Shown here: positions 30,180-39,826 of the stretch, piece by piece
Layout: every line of letters begins with the position of its first letter
Numbering within the stretch: position 1 is the first letter of the stretch
Assembly (NCBI RefSeq): GCF_002927635.1
Contig: NZ_PRDS01000009.1
Span: forward strand, 46,046 to 110,045
DNA from: Albidovulum inexpectatum
GTDB lineage: Bacteria; Pseudomonadota; Alphaproteobacteria; Rhodobacterales; Rhodobacteraceae
DNA: 64,000 nt
Reading direction: 5' to 3'
Notes under the pieces: generated by a model
The model's input: only the letters and a program-made list of their open reading frames with translations
The model's database searches: none
What the model was told of the DNA's origin: nothing
Program-made: the position numbers and the translations under genes

Positions 30180-31871
30180 TCAGTGGCGCTTTTCAAACAG
30201 ATGCGCGCGCGCCATCAGCCCGACGGCGACCAACCCGACGGCCATGACCAGAAGCGCCGGGGGCGCCGCCTCGGCTATGTTCTCAAGGCTTGCCTTTTCA
30301 TGCGCGCGGGTTGCCAGGGTGTCGAAGTTGAAGGGACGAAGCAGCAAGGTCGCCGGCAATTCCTTGACGCAGTCGACAAAGACCAGCAGCAGCGCGGTGC
30401 CCACGGTGCCGCGCATCAATGGCAGATAGACCTCGCGCAGGGTTCCCCCCGCACTGCGCCCCAGCGACCGCGCTGCCATGGGCAGGGATGGCGGAATGCG
30501 CCCGAAGGCCGCATCCACGGCACCCTCGGCAATGGCGAAGAAGCGCACCAGATAGGCCAGCACGATGGCCGCAGCCGAGCCGGTCAGGATCAGCCCGGGA
30601 TCGCGGCCTGTCAGCCAAAGGATCGCGTCGGCAAGCCTGTGGTCGAATGCGGCCAGGGGAATGAGGATGCCGACGGCCAGAACCGCCCCGGGCGCTGCAT
30701 AGCCGATTGTCGTCACGGGCAGCAGCAGGCGCGGCAGACGCCGCCCCGTCAGGCGCACACCATAGACCATGAACACCGCCGCCGCGACGGTCAGGAACGC
30801 GGCCAGCCCGCCCACGCTTATCGTGTTCCACAAGGCACGGCCCAGGCCACGGCTGAACCAGATTTCCGGACGATCCATTGCGTGCGACGCAATGACCAGA
30901 ACCGGCAGCACGAACCCCATCGCGAAGGGCAGAACGCAAGCCAGGGTGGCAATCCACGCCCATGGACCCGTAATTCGCCGCGGTGTGACCGGTCTTTGTT
31001 GACGCGCCGACTGAAAATAGCGCGAGTTGCGGCGACTGGTCTTTTCCAGGGTCATCAGGATCAGGATGACGGCAAGCATCACACAGGCGATCTGCGCCGC
31101 CCCCCCGGCATTCCGGGTCTCCAGCCAGACCGTGAAAATGCCCATTGTCAGGGTTTGCACGCCAAAGAAATCGACCACGCCGAAATCATTGACGGTTTCC
31201 ATCATGACGATGGCAGCCCCCGCCGCAATCGCCGGGCGGGCCAGCGGAAGCCCGACCCGCCAGAACAGGCCCAAAGGCCCGGCGCCAAGCGCCCGGGCGA
31301 CCTCGTAGCTTCCCGCCGACTGCTCGCGGAAAGCCGCCCGCGCCATCATGTAGACATAGGGATAGAGCGCCGAGGACAATACGACCACGGCGGCCCAGCG
31401 GGATCGGATCTGCGGAAACCAGTAGTCCCGCGCCGAGCTCCAGCCGAATGTCTCGCGCAGCGCGACCTGGACCGGGCCCGAATAGTCGAGGAAATCGACC
31501 AGCGCGTAGGCCGCGATATAGGCCGGAATCGCCAACGGGAACAGCAGCGCCCATTCCAGGATCCGCGCGCCGGGGAACCGATACATCGTCACCAGCCAGG
31601 CCGCCCCCGTCCCGATGGCCGCGGCCAGCGCCCCCGCGCCCAGTGTCAGGATTGCGGTATTCGTGGCATAGCGCGGCAGAGTCGTGCGCAACAGGTGTGG
31701 CCAAATATTCTCGGTCGGCGACAGCGCCATCACGACGACCGAAAGAATCGGAAGCAGGACAAGCGCGGCAATCAGCGCCGCCCCGATCGACCAGATACCG
31801 CTGCCCGGTGCGGACAGACCGCCACGCCCAGACACGCCACGCATCGATTCTTGAGCAATTTCGTCAGCCAT
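30180..31871 (-). CDS. Iron(III)-type ABC transporter permease, fused two-domain
   Basis: 563 residues with about 12 membrane spans in two similar halves. Each half has an EAA-like loop: EVARALGAGPLGLFWRVGLPLARPAI in the first and AARSLGRSAGGTLREVYLPLMRG in the second. This is the FbpB/SfuB type that carries ferric iron or related cargo through the inner membrane with a binding protein and an ATPase. Neither partner is adjacent. It starts at 31871 and is divergent to the next gene. Confidence 0.88.
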   Translation of the reverse strand: MADEIAQESMRGVSGRGGLSAPGSGIWSIGAALIAALVLLPILSVVVMALSPTENIWPHLLRTTLPRYATNTAILTLGAGALAAAIGTGAAWLVTMYRFPGARILEWALLFPLAIPAYIAAYALVDFLDYSGPVQVALRETFGWSSARDYWFPQIRSRWAAVVVLSSALYPYVYMMARAAFREQSAGSYEVARALGAGPLGLFWRVGLPLARPAIAAGAAIVMMETVNDFGVVDFFGVQTLTMGIFTVWLETRNAGGAAQIACVMLAVILILMTLEKTSRRNSRYFQSARQQRPVTPRRITGPWAWIATLACVLPFAMGFVLPVLVIASHAMDRPEIWFSRGLGRALWNTISVGGLAAFLTVAAAVFMVYGVRLTGRRLPRLLLPVTTIGYAAPGAVLAVGILIPLAAFDHRLADAILWLTGRDPGLILTGSAAAIVLAYLVRFFAIAEGAVDAAFGRIPPSLPMAARSLGRSAGGTLREVYLPLMRGTVGTALLLVFVDCVKELPATLLLRPFNFDTLATRAHEKASLENIAEAAPPALLVMAVGLVAVGLMARAHLFEKRH

Positions 31872-31956
31872 GGACGCGAGTTACAGGAAAGCGGTTTTCC
31901 TGTCCACAAAGCGCGTATAGGGTCCGCGACATGAACAGGATCCAATCGGCGGAAAG

Positions 31957-32832
31957 ATGAAGATCGTCTATCACCTGGGCGCCCATGCGACCGACGATGA
32001 TCGCCTGATCCGGGCGTTGATGAAGAACCGCGCCATGCTGGCGGAAATGGGCATCGCCGTGCCCAGCCCGCGCAGTTACAACAAGCTGATACCGAAGGTC
32101 GCGAAATCGCTGAAAGGTGCGCCCGCCGGCGAAGAGGCGCAGCATGTCATCCTTGATGCGGTGCTCGAGGACAACTCGGCCCATCGCGTGATCTTCAGCA
32201 ACGAGAATTTCATCTGCTTTCCCGCCAACGTCGTGTCCGAATTCGGCTTCTACGCGACGATGGCGATGCGCCTGCGCGCCTATGCCAATCTGTTTCCGCA
32301 GGCGCGGACGGACTTTTTCCTTGGCCTCGTCAACCCGGCCGTCCTGATCCCCGCGCTTTTGCGCAAGGTGCCCGAGACCAGCTACGAATCGCTCATGGCC
32401 GGGCGCGATCCACGCGACTTGCGTTGGGCCCCGGTCATCCGCCGCGCCATCGCGAACGTGCCCGAAGCCGGCATGACCGTCTGGTGCAACGAGGATACGC
32501 CGTTCATCTGGCCCGAGATCCTGCGGATCATGGCCGGAGTGCCGCCGGAAACCGAACTGGATGGCGACTGGGACCTGCTGCGCACGATCCTGACCGAGGA
32601 AGGTCTGACCCAGCTTCAGGCTCATATGGAACGCCACCCGCCCGCCACGATCGAAGAACGCAGGCAGGTCACGGCCCGGTTCATGGAAGATTACGCGCGC
32701 CCGGACGAGATCGAAATGGACGTTCCCCTGCCCGGCTGGACCGAAAAACTGGTCGAGGATCTCTCGCGCCAATACGAGGAAGACTGCGCCGAGATCGCGC
32801 AGATCCCTGGAATCCGGTTCATCGAACCCTGA
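31957..32832 (+). CDS. Conserved Rhodobacterales protein, 291 residues
   Basis: Begins MKIVYHLGAHATDDDRLI, a start like that of sulfotransferase-type P-loop relatives in this order, but no clear PAPS loop is seen. The middle has NFICFPANVV and FFLGLVNPAVLIPALLRKV. The C-terminal part is acidic and helical. Function unknown. It is a single gene divergent from the permease. Confidence 0.6.
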   Translation: MKIVYHLGAHATDDDRLIRALMKNRAMLAEMGIAVPSPRSYNKLIPKVAKSLKGAPAGEEAQHVILDAVLEDNSAHRVIFSNENFICFPANVVSEFGFYATMAMRLRAYANLFPQARTDFFLGLVNPAVLIPALLRKVPETSYESLMAGRDPRDLRWAPVIRRAIANVPEAGMTVWCNEDTPFIWPEILRIMAGVPPETELDGDWDLLRTILTEEGLTQLQAHMERHPPATIEERRQVTARFMEDYARPDEIEMDVPLPGWTEKLVEDLSRQYEEDCAEIAQIPGIRFIEP

Positions 32833-32879
32833 GGCAAATCGTGCCGCCGCTGGCGGGCATATGGATGCGCGCTCAAGGG

Positions 32880-32904
32880 AAAAGGGCAGGCCGCCGGCCT
32901 GCCC
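32880..32904 (-). terminator. Intrinsic terminator after gapR
   Basis: On the minus strand GGGCAGGCC, a three-base loop and GGCCTGCCC form a nine-pair stem (32904-32884), followed by TTTTCCC. It lies 22 bases after the gapR stop. Confidence 0.85.
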
Positions 32905-32925
32905 TACCATCGCCCTGATCTGCGC

Positions 32926-33186
32926 TCAGGCCATGCCCAGCGCGGCCTTGTACATCTCCAGCAGCGCCTCTTCCTCGGCGATGTCGTCCCTGTCGCGTTT
33001 GCGCAGCGCGATCACCTTGCGCATCACCTTGGTGTCATAACCACGCGCCTTGGCCTCGGCCATCACCTCTTTCTGGCGTTCGGTTATGTCCTTTTTCTCG
33101 GCCTCGAGGCTTTCGTACTGCTCGATGAACTGGCGCAGCTCCTCGGCGGCAAAGCTGTAGGCGGCGTCGGATGCGGACTGGTTCAT
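32926..33186 (-). CDS. gapR: GapR nucleoid protein (chromosomal copy)
   Basis: 86 residues from ATG 33186. EELRQFIEQYESLEAEKKDITERQKEVM, ARGYDTKVMRKVIALRKRD and the LEMYKAALG end match the DUF2312/GapR family of alphaproteobacteria. GapR encircles overtwisted DNA ahead of forks and RNA polymerase and stimulates gyrase and topoisomerase IV. Its phage relative at 15958-16236 is about half identical by eye. A strong terminator follows. Confidence 0.93.
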   Translation of the reverse strand: MNQSASDAAYSFAAEELRQFIEQYESLEAEKKDITERQKEVMAEAKARGYDTKVMRKVIALRKRDRDDIAEEEALLEMYKAALGMA

Positions 33187-33327
33187 TGGATTCCTCCTGA
33201 TCGGGTCGGCGCATTGAGTAGACGCTTGGCGCCCATCCTTCAAGACAGCTTGAGACCGCCTGACTTGTGCGGGGCACGACTTCGCGCTAGGCCCGGCGCG
33301 AGGTTCGGTTTGGCAAAGGAATGAACG

Positions 33328-33543
33328 ATGGCCCTGTTGATATGGATCGGTGCCGCCGTGACGCTGGTGGGGCTGGCGCTTCTGGTCTGGTGCATATTGC
33401 GCGTACAGGCCGCACGCCGCGCGAACTTGCCCGACGAGGAAATGCGCGCGCGGCTTCAAAAGGTAATCGCCCTGAACCTTGGGGCGCTGCTGCTGTCGGC
33501 AATCGGCCTGATGATGGTCGTGGTGGGAATCGCGCTGGCCTGA
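33328..33543 (+). CDS. Small two-span membrane protein
   Basis: 71 residues. Two hydrophobic spans (about 5-27 and 48-70) flank a charged loop RRANLPDEEMRARLQKVIALN. The layout places both ends on the same side. Similar small proteins are common in Rhodobacteraceae. Function unknown. Confidence 0.7.
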   Translation: MALLIWIGAAVTLVGLALLVWCILRVQAARRANLPDEEMRARLQKVIALNLGALLLSAIGLMMVVVGIALA

Positions 33544-33564
33544 CCCCGCGCGAGACCCAATCGC

Positions 33565-33888
33565 TCAATTCCCCGGCGCGCAGTTCTTGCAGAACGGCGT
33601 GGCGGGCAAGAGATCCAGCCGCTCCTCCGAGATCCGGTCACCGCAGGTGACGCAATAGCCGTATTCGCCTTCCTCCATGCGCTTGAGCGCGGCCTCGATC
33701 ATGCGCAGTTCGTCACGCGCGGCGTGCCCCAGATCCTCAAGCACTTCGTCGGTCTCGCGCTCGGTCGCCATTTCCTCCCAATCCTTCGAGTCGTGGCTGT
33801 CGAGTTCGTTATCGACCTTTTTCATCCGCTCCAGCAATTCGGCCTGACGTGCAAGCAGCTGCGCCTTGCGTTCGGCATCGGATTTCAT
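33565..33888 (-). CDS. TraR/DksA family zinc-finger regulator
   Basis: 107 residues from ATG 33888. The N-terminal two thirds is a coiled coil with ELDSHDSKDWEEMATERETDE. The zinc finger is YGYCVTCGDRISEERLDLLPATPFCKNC, with four Cys. DksA-like proteins enter the secondary channel of RNA polymerase and tune stringent-response promoters. This short form lacks the DxxDxA tip of E. coli DksA, so it may be a DksA2-like variant. Confidence 0.9.
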   Translation of the reverse strand: MKSDAERKAQLLARQAELLERMKKVDNELDSHDSKDWEEMATERETDEVLEDLGHAARDELRMIEAALKRMEEGEYGYCVTCGDRISEERLDLLPATPFCKNCAPGN

Positions 33889-34055
33889 CTGGTCCTGTCC
33901 TTTCGGATTGCGTTTCCCCTGACTTCTCAGGCTGGTGCGGATTCGGCGTTGATTCAAGTCAATCCCGTATGGTCTTTCGCTTTTTGCCGGGCGCGGATAA
34001 TGTGCGCCCGCGTCCAACCAAGGTGGTTCGAGGCAAAGAAAAGGCGATCACGACC

Positions 34056-34484
34056 ATGGAATTGCGCCCGTTGACCGAAGATTATGCCGTCTCTCCCCAG
34101 ATCGAGCCCCAGGACCTGGCGGCCATACGGCAGGCCGGATTCACGATGATCATCGACAACCGCCCCGACGCCGAGATCCCGCCCGAGTTGTGGGCCGAAC
34201 GCATGCGCGCCGCGGCCGAGGCCGAGGGGCTGACCTTTGTCGTCAATCCGGTCGTCGGCGGCGCGATCACGATGGACAACGTTACCGCTCAGGCCGATGC
34301 CATAGCCAGTTCCAAGGGGCCGGTGCTGGCCTATTGCGCCTCGGGCAACCGGTCGTCCATCGTCTGGGCGCTGTCACAGGCGGGCCGGATGCCCACCGAC
34401 GAGCTGATCGCGCGGGCCGCGCGCTGGGGCTACAACCTCGAACCCTTCCGTCAGACGATCGAAAGCCTCGCCAACCGCGGCTGA
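34056..34484 (+). CDS. DUF442 / TIGR01244-type sulfur transferase-phosphatase
   Basis: 142 residues from ATG 34056. QIEPQDLAAIRQAGFTMIIDNRPDAE and the P-loop Cys motif YCASGNRSSIVWAL are the signature of this rhodanese/phosphatase-like fold, also fused to MBL domains in Blh-type proteins that detoxify sulfide. The catalytic Cys is in CASGNRSS. Single gene; converges with the kinase gene below. Confidence 0.85.
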   Translation: MELRPLTEDYAVSPQIEPQDLAAIRQAGFTMIIDNRPDAEIPPELWAERMRAAAEAEGLTFVVNPVVGGAITMDNVTAQADAIASSKGPVLAYCASGNRSSIVWALSQAGRMPTDELIARAARWGYNLEPFRQTIESLANRG

Positions 34485-34496
34485 GCTTCGGACCGC

Positions 34497-37211
34497 TCAG
34501 GAGGTCTTCGCGCGCTCGATGATCTCCTTCGGCGGACGGACCGGCAGGGACACGCGGAATGCGGCGCCGCCCTGTCCCGGCAGATAGGTGATCGAGCCGC
34601 CCAGATTTGCCATGATCTCGCGGCAGATGGCCAGGCCAAGCCCGGCACCGCCGGCCTGATTGTTATCCGTCAGGCGCGAGAACTTTTCGAAGATCAGGCG
34701 TCGTGCCTCTTTCGGAATCCCCGAACCGTTGTCGATGAAATCGACGATGATCCGTCCGCCGCGCTTGCGGGCGCTGATGGTCAGCTCGGGCCTCTCGGCA
34801 TCGCAATATTTGCGCGCGTTCGAAATCAGGTTGATGAAGACCTGAAGCAGTCGGTCGGTATCCGTGATTACCGGGATATGTTCGGCCGGCGGGTCTCGGT
34901 GCAGGGTGAAGGACCGCTGGGGCTGCGTGGACGACGCCGCGCGCACGGCCTTTTCGATCAGGTCATGCAGGTTCGCGACCTTGATGTTCAACTGGACCTT
35001 CCGGTTCTCCAGAACCGACAGATCCAGCAGATCGTCCAGCAGGCGCGTCAGGCGGATCGTTTCGTCGTGAATGATCTCGGCGTATTTCTGCTGCATCCCG
35101 GGCGGCAGTTCGGGATCCATCAGGATCTCGGAAAAGGCCCGGATCGAGGTCATCGGTGTACGCAGTTCGTGGCTGATCTGGCTCAGGAAGGCGTCCTTCT
35201 GCACCGACAGGTCGCGCAGCTTGTCGTTGGCCTCTTGCAACTGGCGCGCCGTGCGGGCCAGTTCCTCGGACTTGGCTTCCAGCTGGATCGAATATTCCAT
35301 GATCTGCTGCGCCTCGGAGGCGACCGCCATCAGGTCCTGCGCCGACACGACTGCGCCCTCGGCAAACTGGGCGATCATCGCGTGGGCCGTCGCGGCGCCG
35401 ACCGCGCCTGCCAGCCGACGTTCCAGCCTGTCGATGAATTCGGGCGTCGTATCCGGCAGCAGACCGGCCTTGCCCTGCGCTTCGGCCTCGGCCTGAAAGA
35501 AGGCTTGTGCCTCGTCCGCGCCAAGGATGCCCTGTGCCATGATCAGCAGATCTTCGGCCTCGGCACCGCCGCGTGACCAGCCGCGCGTATCGGCATCGGT
35601 GTCAAAGACGTTGACAAAGGCCACGCCCTGCATCCGCTCGATCGGAGAGGGAAACGTGAAGAGCGAACCGCACACAAAGGATATCGCATTCAGCGACAGC
35701 GACCAGAACAGCGTGTGCAGGACCGGATCCAAACCTTCGATCCCGAACAGGGCATGCGGACGAAGCCAGGCGATGCCCCACGGCCCAAGCTGCATCAGGT
35801 CATGCGAGATCAGGCCATCCTCGCCGAACGAAGGCAGATACAGCGTGTAGATCCAGACAATGAAGCCGACGATCAGCCCCATCGCCGCGCCCGCCCCTGT
35901 CGCACCGCGCCAGAAGATGCCACCCAGCATCGCCGGCAGGATCTGTGCGGCGCCAAGGAAGGCGATCAACCCGATCGAGGCCAGCGCAGCCGAGCCTCCC
36001 GAGAGGTGATAGTAGGAATATCCCAGCGCCAGCACGCCACCGATGGACAGACGCCGCGCCATCAGGACCATGCCGCGCACATCGCCCGTTGCGCGGCCCT
36101 TCGCGGTTCGTTGCCGGATGCTGAGCCAAAGTGGAACGACGATATGGTTCGACACCATCGTCGCCAGCGCGATCGAGGCCACGATGACCATCGAGGTTGC
36201 CGAGGAGAATCCCCCCAGAAAGGCCAGCATGGCAAGCTGCCCCTGGCCCTGGGCCAGCGGAAGCGTGAGAACGAACAGGTCGGGGTTGGACCCTGCAGGC
36301 AGCGTCGTCAGACCGACCGCCGCGATCGGCACGACGAAGACGCTCATCAACAGAAGGTAAAGCGGGAAGGCCCATGAGGCCGTCGCCAAATGACGCTCGT
36401 CGGCATTCTCGACGACCATCACCTGGAACATCCGTGGCAGCGTGAGGATCGCCGCCGCGGAAACACAGGTCAGACCGATCCACCGGCCCGGTTGCAACTG
36501 CCACTCCGCGATGGCCGAGCTGTTGATCGTCTCGACGACGCCCTGCCAGCCGCCAGCGATGCCCCACACGACGAATATTCCGACCGCGACAAGGGCAACC
36601 AGCTTGACGACCGCTTCCACCGCAATGGCGATGACCACACCGTGGTGGCGTTCATTGGCGTCAAGGTTGCGCGTGCCAAACAGGATCGTGAACAGGGCCA
36701 GTCCCGCCGCGACCCACAAGGCCGTGGCGCTTTGGTTGGGCAAGGCCCAGCCCTCGGGCGCGTCGCTGGCAAACACGCCGAAAGACAGCGTGACCGATTG
36801 CAGCTGCAGCGCGATATACGGCGTGGCGGCGACGACGCAGATGACCGTGACCAGCACACCCAGAAGGTTCGACTTGCCAAAGCGCGAGGAAATCAAGTCG
36901 GCGATCGACGTCACGCGCTGGCGACGTCCGATCCGCACCAGCTTGCGCAAGACCAGCCACCAACCGACCATGACCAGGGTTGGACCCAGATAGATCGTGA
37001 GGAACTCCAGCCCCGAGCGCGCGGCGTAGCCGACCGCGCCATAAAAGGTCCAGGCCGTGCAGTATATCGACAACGAAAGCGTATAGACCAGCGGCGACCG
37101 CAGCCATCCGACACGCCCGCGCGCGGCGCGACGCTCGGCGGCAAAGGCGATCAGGAACAGAAACCCCACATAGACAAGGCAAACGGCGACAAGGATGTTG
37201 AACGGCACCAT
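34497..37211 (-). CDS. Sodium:solute symporter-fused sensor histidine kinase
   Basis: 904 residues. The first 500 residues form about 12 membrane spans of the sodium:solute symporter family. A short linker follows, then a coiled coil near residue 640-665, HisKA with His681 in SQISHELRTPM, and HATPase with LINLISNARKY, FIDNGSGIP and GGAGLGLAI. CbrA-type kinases have this build and link nutrient uptake to a response regulator. The start overlaps the stop of the small membrane gene. A single-domain regulator lies just upstream of that gene and may be the partner. Confidence 0.93.
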   Translation of the reverse strand: MVPFNILVAVCLVYVGFLFLIAFAAERRAARGRVGWLRSPLVYTLSLSIYCTAWTFYGAVGYAARSGLEFLTIYLGPTLVMVGWWLVLRKLVRIGRRQRVTSIADLISSRFGKSNLLGVLVTVICVVAATPYIALQLQSVTLSFGVFASDAPEGWALPNQSATALWVAAGLALFTILFGTRNLDANERHHGVVIAIAVEAVVKLVALVAVGIFVVWGIAGGWQGVVETINSSAIAEWQLQPGRWIGLTCVSAAAILTLPRMFQVMVVENADERHLATASWAFPLYLLLMSVFVVPIAAVGLTTLPAGSNPDLFVLTLPLAQGQGQLAMLAFLGGFSSATSMVIVASIALATMVSNHIVVPLWLSIRQRTAKGRATGDVRGMVLMARRLSIGGVLALGYSYYHLSGGSAALASIGLIAFLGAAQILPAMLGGIFWRGATGAGAAMGLIVGFIVWIYTLYLPSFGEDGLISHDLMQLGPWGIAWLRPHALFGIEGLDPVLHTLFWSLSLNAISFVCGSLFTFPSPIERMQGVAFVNVFDTDADTRGWSRGGAEAEDLLIMAQGILGADEAQAFFQAEAEAQGKAGLLPDTTPEFIDRLERRLAGAVGAATAHAMIAQFAEGAVVSAQDLMAVASEAQQIMEYSIQLEAKSEELARTARQLQEANDKLRDLSVQKDAFLSQISHELRTPMTSIRAFSEILMDPELPPGMQQKYAEIIHDETIRLTRLLDDLLDLSVLENRKVQLNIKVANLHDLIEKAVRAASSTQPQRSFTLHRDPPAEHIPVITDTDRLLQVFINLISNARKYCDAERPELTISARKRGGRIIVDFIDNGSGIPKEARRLIFEKFSRLTDNNQAGGAGLGLAICREIMANLGGSITYLPGQGGAAFRVSLPVRPPKEIIERAKTS

Positions 37212-37510
37212 CAGTCCCGCATCTGATCGGTTGCAAGGGGGTCGCCGGACGACAGGCGCGCCTCTTCCTCTTCGGCGCGGACCAGAAAACGCGCCAGAAC
37301 CAGCGCAAGGGCAATCAGTACGGCCCAGGCCATGAAAAGAAAGATCCAGCCGCGCGCCGTGTCAGGTTGTGGTGTATCGGCAGGCCGCCACAGGATCGGA
37401 AGAAAGAACAGGAACATGCCCACAGCCGGCAGCATCCTGGCCGCGTCCATCATGCGACGAAGGCGATAGCTGCGCCGGGCCAGGAACAGGGGACCCCTGG
37501 GACGTTTCAT
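37211..37510 (-). CDS. Small membrane protein upstream of symporter-kinase
   Basis: 99 residues from ATG 37510. Two hydrophobic segments (about 25-45 and 52-77) with a short loop between, then a charged tail rich in Glu. Its stop overlaps the kinase start by one base (TGATG), so they are translated together and may interact. No family recognised. Confidence 0.7.
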   Translation of the reverse strand: MKRPRGPLFLARRSYRLRRMMDAARMLPAVGMFLFFLPILWRPADTPQPDTARGWIFLFMAWAVLIALALVLARFLVRAEEEEARLSSGDPLATDQMRD

Positions 37511-37553
37511 TCGCGCCCCCATTTCGGAAATGTCGTCATGCCCCGGGCCCGGT

Positions 37554-37922
37554 TCATCGCGCTGCGACCTCTCGCAAGGCACGTACGATCTCGTCATTTC
37601 CAAAAGGCTTGGCCACAAAGCCGCTGGCGCCGGCTTGATGCGCGCGCGCGCGCTCCTGCGCCTGGCCCATGGCCGACAGGATCAGGACAGGAAGACCGTG
37701 CAATTCGGGATCGGCCCGGATCTCTGCCAGGATGTCATGTCCCGAACGGCCCGGAAGCATCAGGTCCAGGATCACCGCGTCGGGACGTTCCCGACGCAGC
37801 ACCCGCATCGCATCCGCGCCCTCGCCATGCGTCACGACCTGCCAGCCGTCGCGGTCGAGCACATAGCGGATGGCTTCCGCGATATGCGGCTCGTCCTCGA
37901 TCAAGAGGACCTTTCCGGTCAT
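37554..37922 (-). CDS. Single-domain response regulator
   Basis: 122 residues from ATG 37922 with GGAGG upstream. It is only a receiver: acidic patch in LLIEDEPHI, phospho-Asp in AVILDLMLPG, Thr/Ser position in LILSAMG and Lys in VAKPFGND. There is no output domain, so it must signal through protein contacts. It is 43 bases from the membrane gene-kinase pair and on the same strand, so it is the best candidate partner. Confidence 0.9.
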   Translation of the reverse strand: MTGKVLLIEDEPHIAEAIRYVLDRDGWQVVTHGEGADAMRVLRRERPDAVILDLMLPGRSGHDILAEIRADPELHGLPVLILSAMGQAQERARAHQAGASGFVAKPFGNDEIVRALREVAAR

Positions 37923-38030
37923 CTGCCGCACTTCCTCCCCGTGGCTTGCGCCATTCTGATGAGCGACCATTGCCCAGTTGACCGACTATTGCGCAGTGCG
38001 CGCAGGCTGTCAAAGCCGGCGACAGCCGAA

Positions 38031-39338
38031 TTACCGGCCTTCAGCGACCAGGATCGAGGGTTCGCGCCGCGCGGCACAATCCCGCAGCGGGCAGATGCGG
38101 CAGGACGGGCCGACGGGCACGACCCGTTCGACCACCGGGTCCGGCGGAGGCAGGATCAGCATCATCGAACGGATGACCTGCGGGCCGTCGAACCCGGCCG
38201 GATAATGCGGTTCGCAATAAGCGTAGCACAGAAATCTTTGCGGAATGCGGCCTGCCATCTCGACCACGCGCCGGATCGGTGTCACCGGGCGCTGCATTGC
38301 TTCGAACAACGGCCACAGGGGACAGGCCGAACCATGGCGTGGCAGCGAAAAGCCCGGAACCGGGCGCCGAAAGATCAGCGTTCCCGAACCGTCGCAGACG
38401 ACCAGCCCAAGCGGCGGCGTCGCCCCCTCGGGCAGACTGGCCAGACGCCTGAAGACGGGTGCAAGCCCGGTTCCGAAATGGCGGGCCAGCGTCAGCGGAT
38501 CTGGGCCATGGCTCTCGACCGCCGACAGAAAGCGCCCAAGCGGCAGGGCCATTGCATCGGCGCGATAGCGCTCCAGATGATTAAGCGCCAACTTGCGGGC
38601 CGCGCCGCTGGCAAATTCCGGCACGCCCGAGATCAGGCTTTCGGCCGGCGGCGGGTTCGGTCGTTCCAGCGCGGGCAGATGCCAGTTCATGCTCGCCAGC
38701 CAGGCCTCGACCTCTTCCTGCGGCGAAGCGAGGCCGGTTTCGGCCTCTTGCGTGCTGTCCAGATAGGCCACCAGCGCCAGCGCAGCTTCGGACAGCCGGA
38801 TGCTGTCGGCGTGGACGTTGCGATGGAAGCGCGCCTGCCATTCCGGTGCGATCTCTTCATCCTCGGCCAGGATCGAGGCAGTCGAACGCAGCGAGGTCAC
38901 GGCCGAGACGATCTCGTGCAGGGCCGCCGACAGGTGCGGGTCATGCGCCATGCGTTCGTTCAGGGCGACGACCGCGCGCTCCAGCTCTTCAAGCCGCGTG
39001 TGCTGGGCGGCGATCAGTCCTGCCCAGCCGGGAAAGCGGCTGACGAATTCCTCGATCCGCGCCACTTCCGGGGGACGTTCGCCATCCATCCCGGCGGCTG
39101 CCTGGCGGAGACGTTCGAACAGGACATGCTCGGCCCCTTCGGCAAGCGAGTCCGCATCGACGCCCAGCGCCTTGGCGATACGGTCGAGGATCTGGCCCCC
39201 GACCCGGCGGCGATTATGTTCGATCAGGTTCAGATAGGCGCCCGAAATGCCCGCGGCGCGCGCCAGTTCGGCCTGTTTCATTCCGATCGCCAGGCGGCGC
39301 TCCCGGATGCGCGTTCCCGCCAGCGCAGATCGTGCCAT
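38031..39338 (-). CDS. ScfR-like short-chain fatty acyl transcriptional regulator
   Basis: 435 residues. An XRE helix-turn-helix (RRLAIGMKQAELARAAGISGAYL) is followed by a large sensor region. The C-terminal DUF2083 domain carries Cys residues in PSCRICPLRDCAARREP. This build matches the RamB/ScfR group that controls propionyl-CoA and acetyl-CoA metabolism. The regulated operon is not in the window. Confidence 0.88.
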   Translation of the reverse strand: MARSALAGTRIRERRLAIGMKQAELARAAGISGAYLNLIEHNRRRVGGQILDRIAKALGVDADSLAEGAEHVLFERLRQAAAGMDGERPPEVARIEEFVSRFPGWAGLIAAQHTRLEELERAVVALNERMAHDPHLSAALHEIVSAVTSLRSTASILAEDEEIAPEWQARFHRNVHADSIRLSEAALALVAYLDSTQEAETGLASPQEEVEAWLASMNWHLPALERPNPPPAESLISGVPEFASGAARKLALNHLERYRADAMALPLGRFLSAVESHGPDPLTLARHFGTGLAPVFRRLASLPEGATPPLGLVVCDGSGTLIFRRPVPGFSLPRHGSACPLWPLFEAMQRPVTPIRRVVEMAGRIPQRFLCYAYCEPHYPAGFDGPQVIRSMMLILPPPDPVVERVVPVGPSCRICPLRDCAARREPSILVAEGR

Positions 39339-39409
39339 GTCACGCCCCCGTCCGACCCAGGCTGGGAGTTTACAGGCTTTTCACGCCCATGGAAGCACTT
39401 GCGGCCCCG

Positions 39410-39589
39410 TCAGCAATTCGGCGGGGCAACATCGTGGATGCGCGGCACGGCCGGTTCACCGTTCACGCATTCGGTCAGCTTGTAGGGGCTGCGGGTACAG
39501 GCCTGCACCGAAAGGGCAAGCGCGCACAACAGAACCACGATGCCCGCCTTTCCATGCGCGTTTGTCAAACCGCTCATGCCTCTTGCCAT
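39410..39589 (-). CDS. Small lipoprotein
   Basis: 59 residues from ATG 39589 with GGGGAGAG upstream. Residues 10-30 form a signal sequence ending in the lipobox LSVQAC. The mature part has about 28 residues with three further Cys. Most likely a small outer-membrane or periplasmic lipoprotein. Function unknown. Confidence 0.7.
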   Translation of the reverse strand: MARGMSGLTNAHGKAGIVVLLCALALSVQACTRSPYKLTECVNGEPAVPRIHDVAPPNC

Positions 39590-39826
39590 CTGTCTCTCCC
39601 CTCTGGCCTGGCATCGAACCTCTGCCCGAACCGAGGTAAACCCCGCCATGCCGTTCCGGGCAAGAGGAAATCCATCTTCTGCGGCCATACCGACCACCCC
39701 CGGGAAGCCCGCGATCGTCCGTTCCCGGCCTGTGCCCGCGCGTATTCCTGAACTATTGGCCAAGTTGACCATGCGGCGCACAGGCTTCAGCCTGATCCAT
39801 GGAAGCCGACAGACACGGAGCGCGAA

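Noticed and set aside
30108..31934. Long plus-strand frame of 608 codons
   Set aside because: It is antisense to the well-supported ABC permease and has His/Gln/Arg-rich shadow composition.
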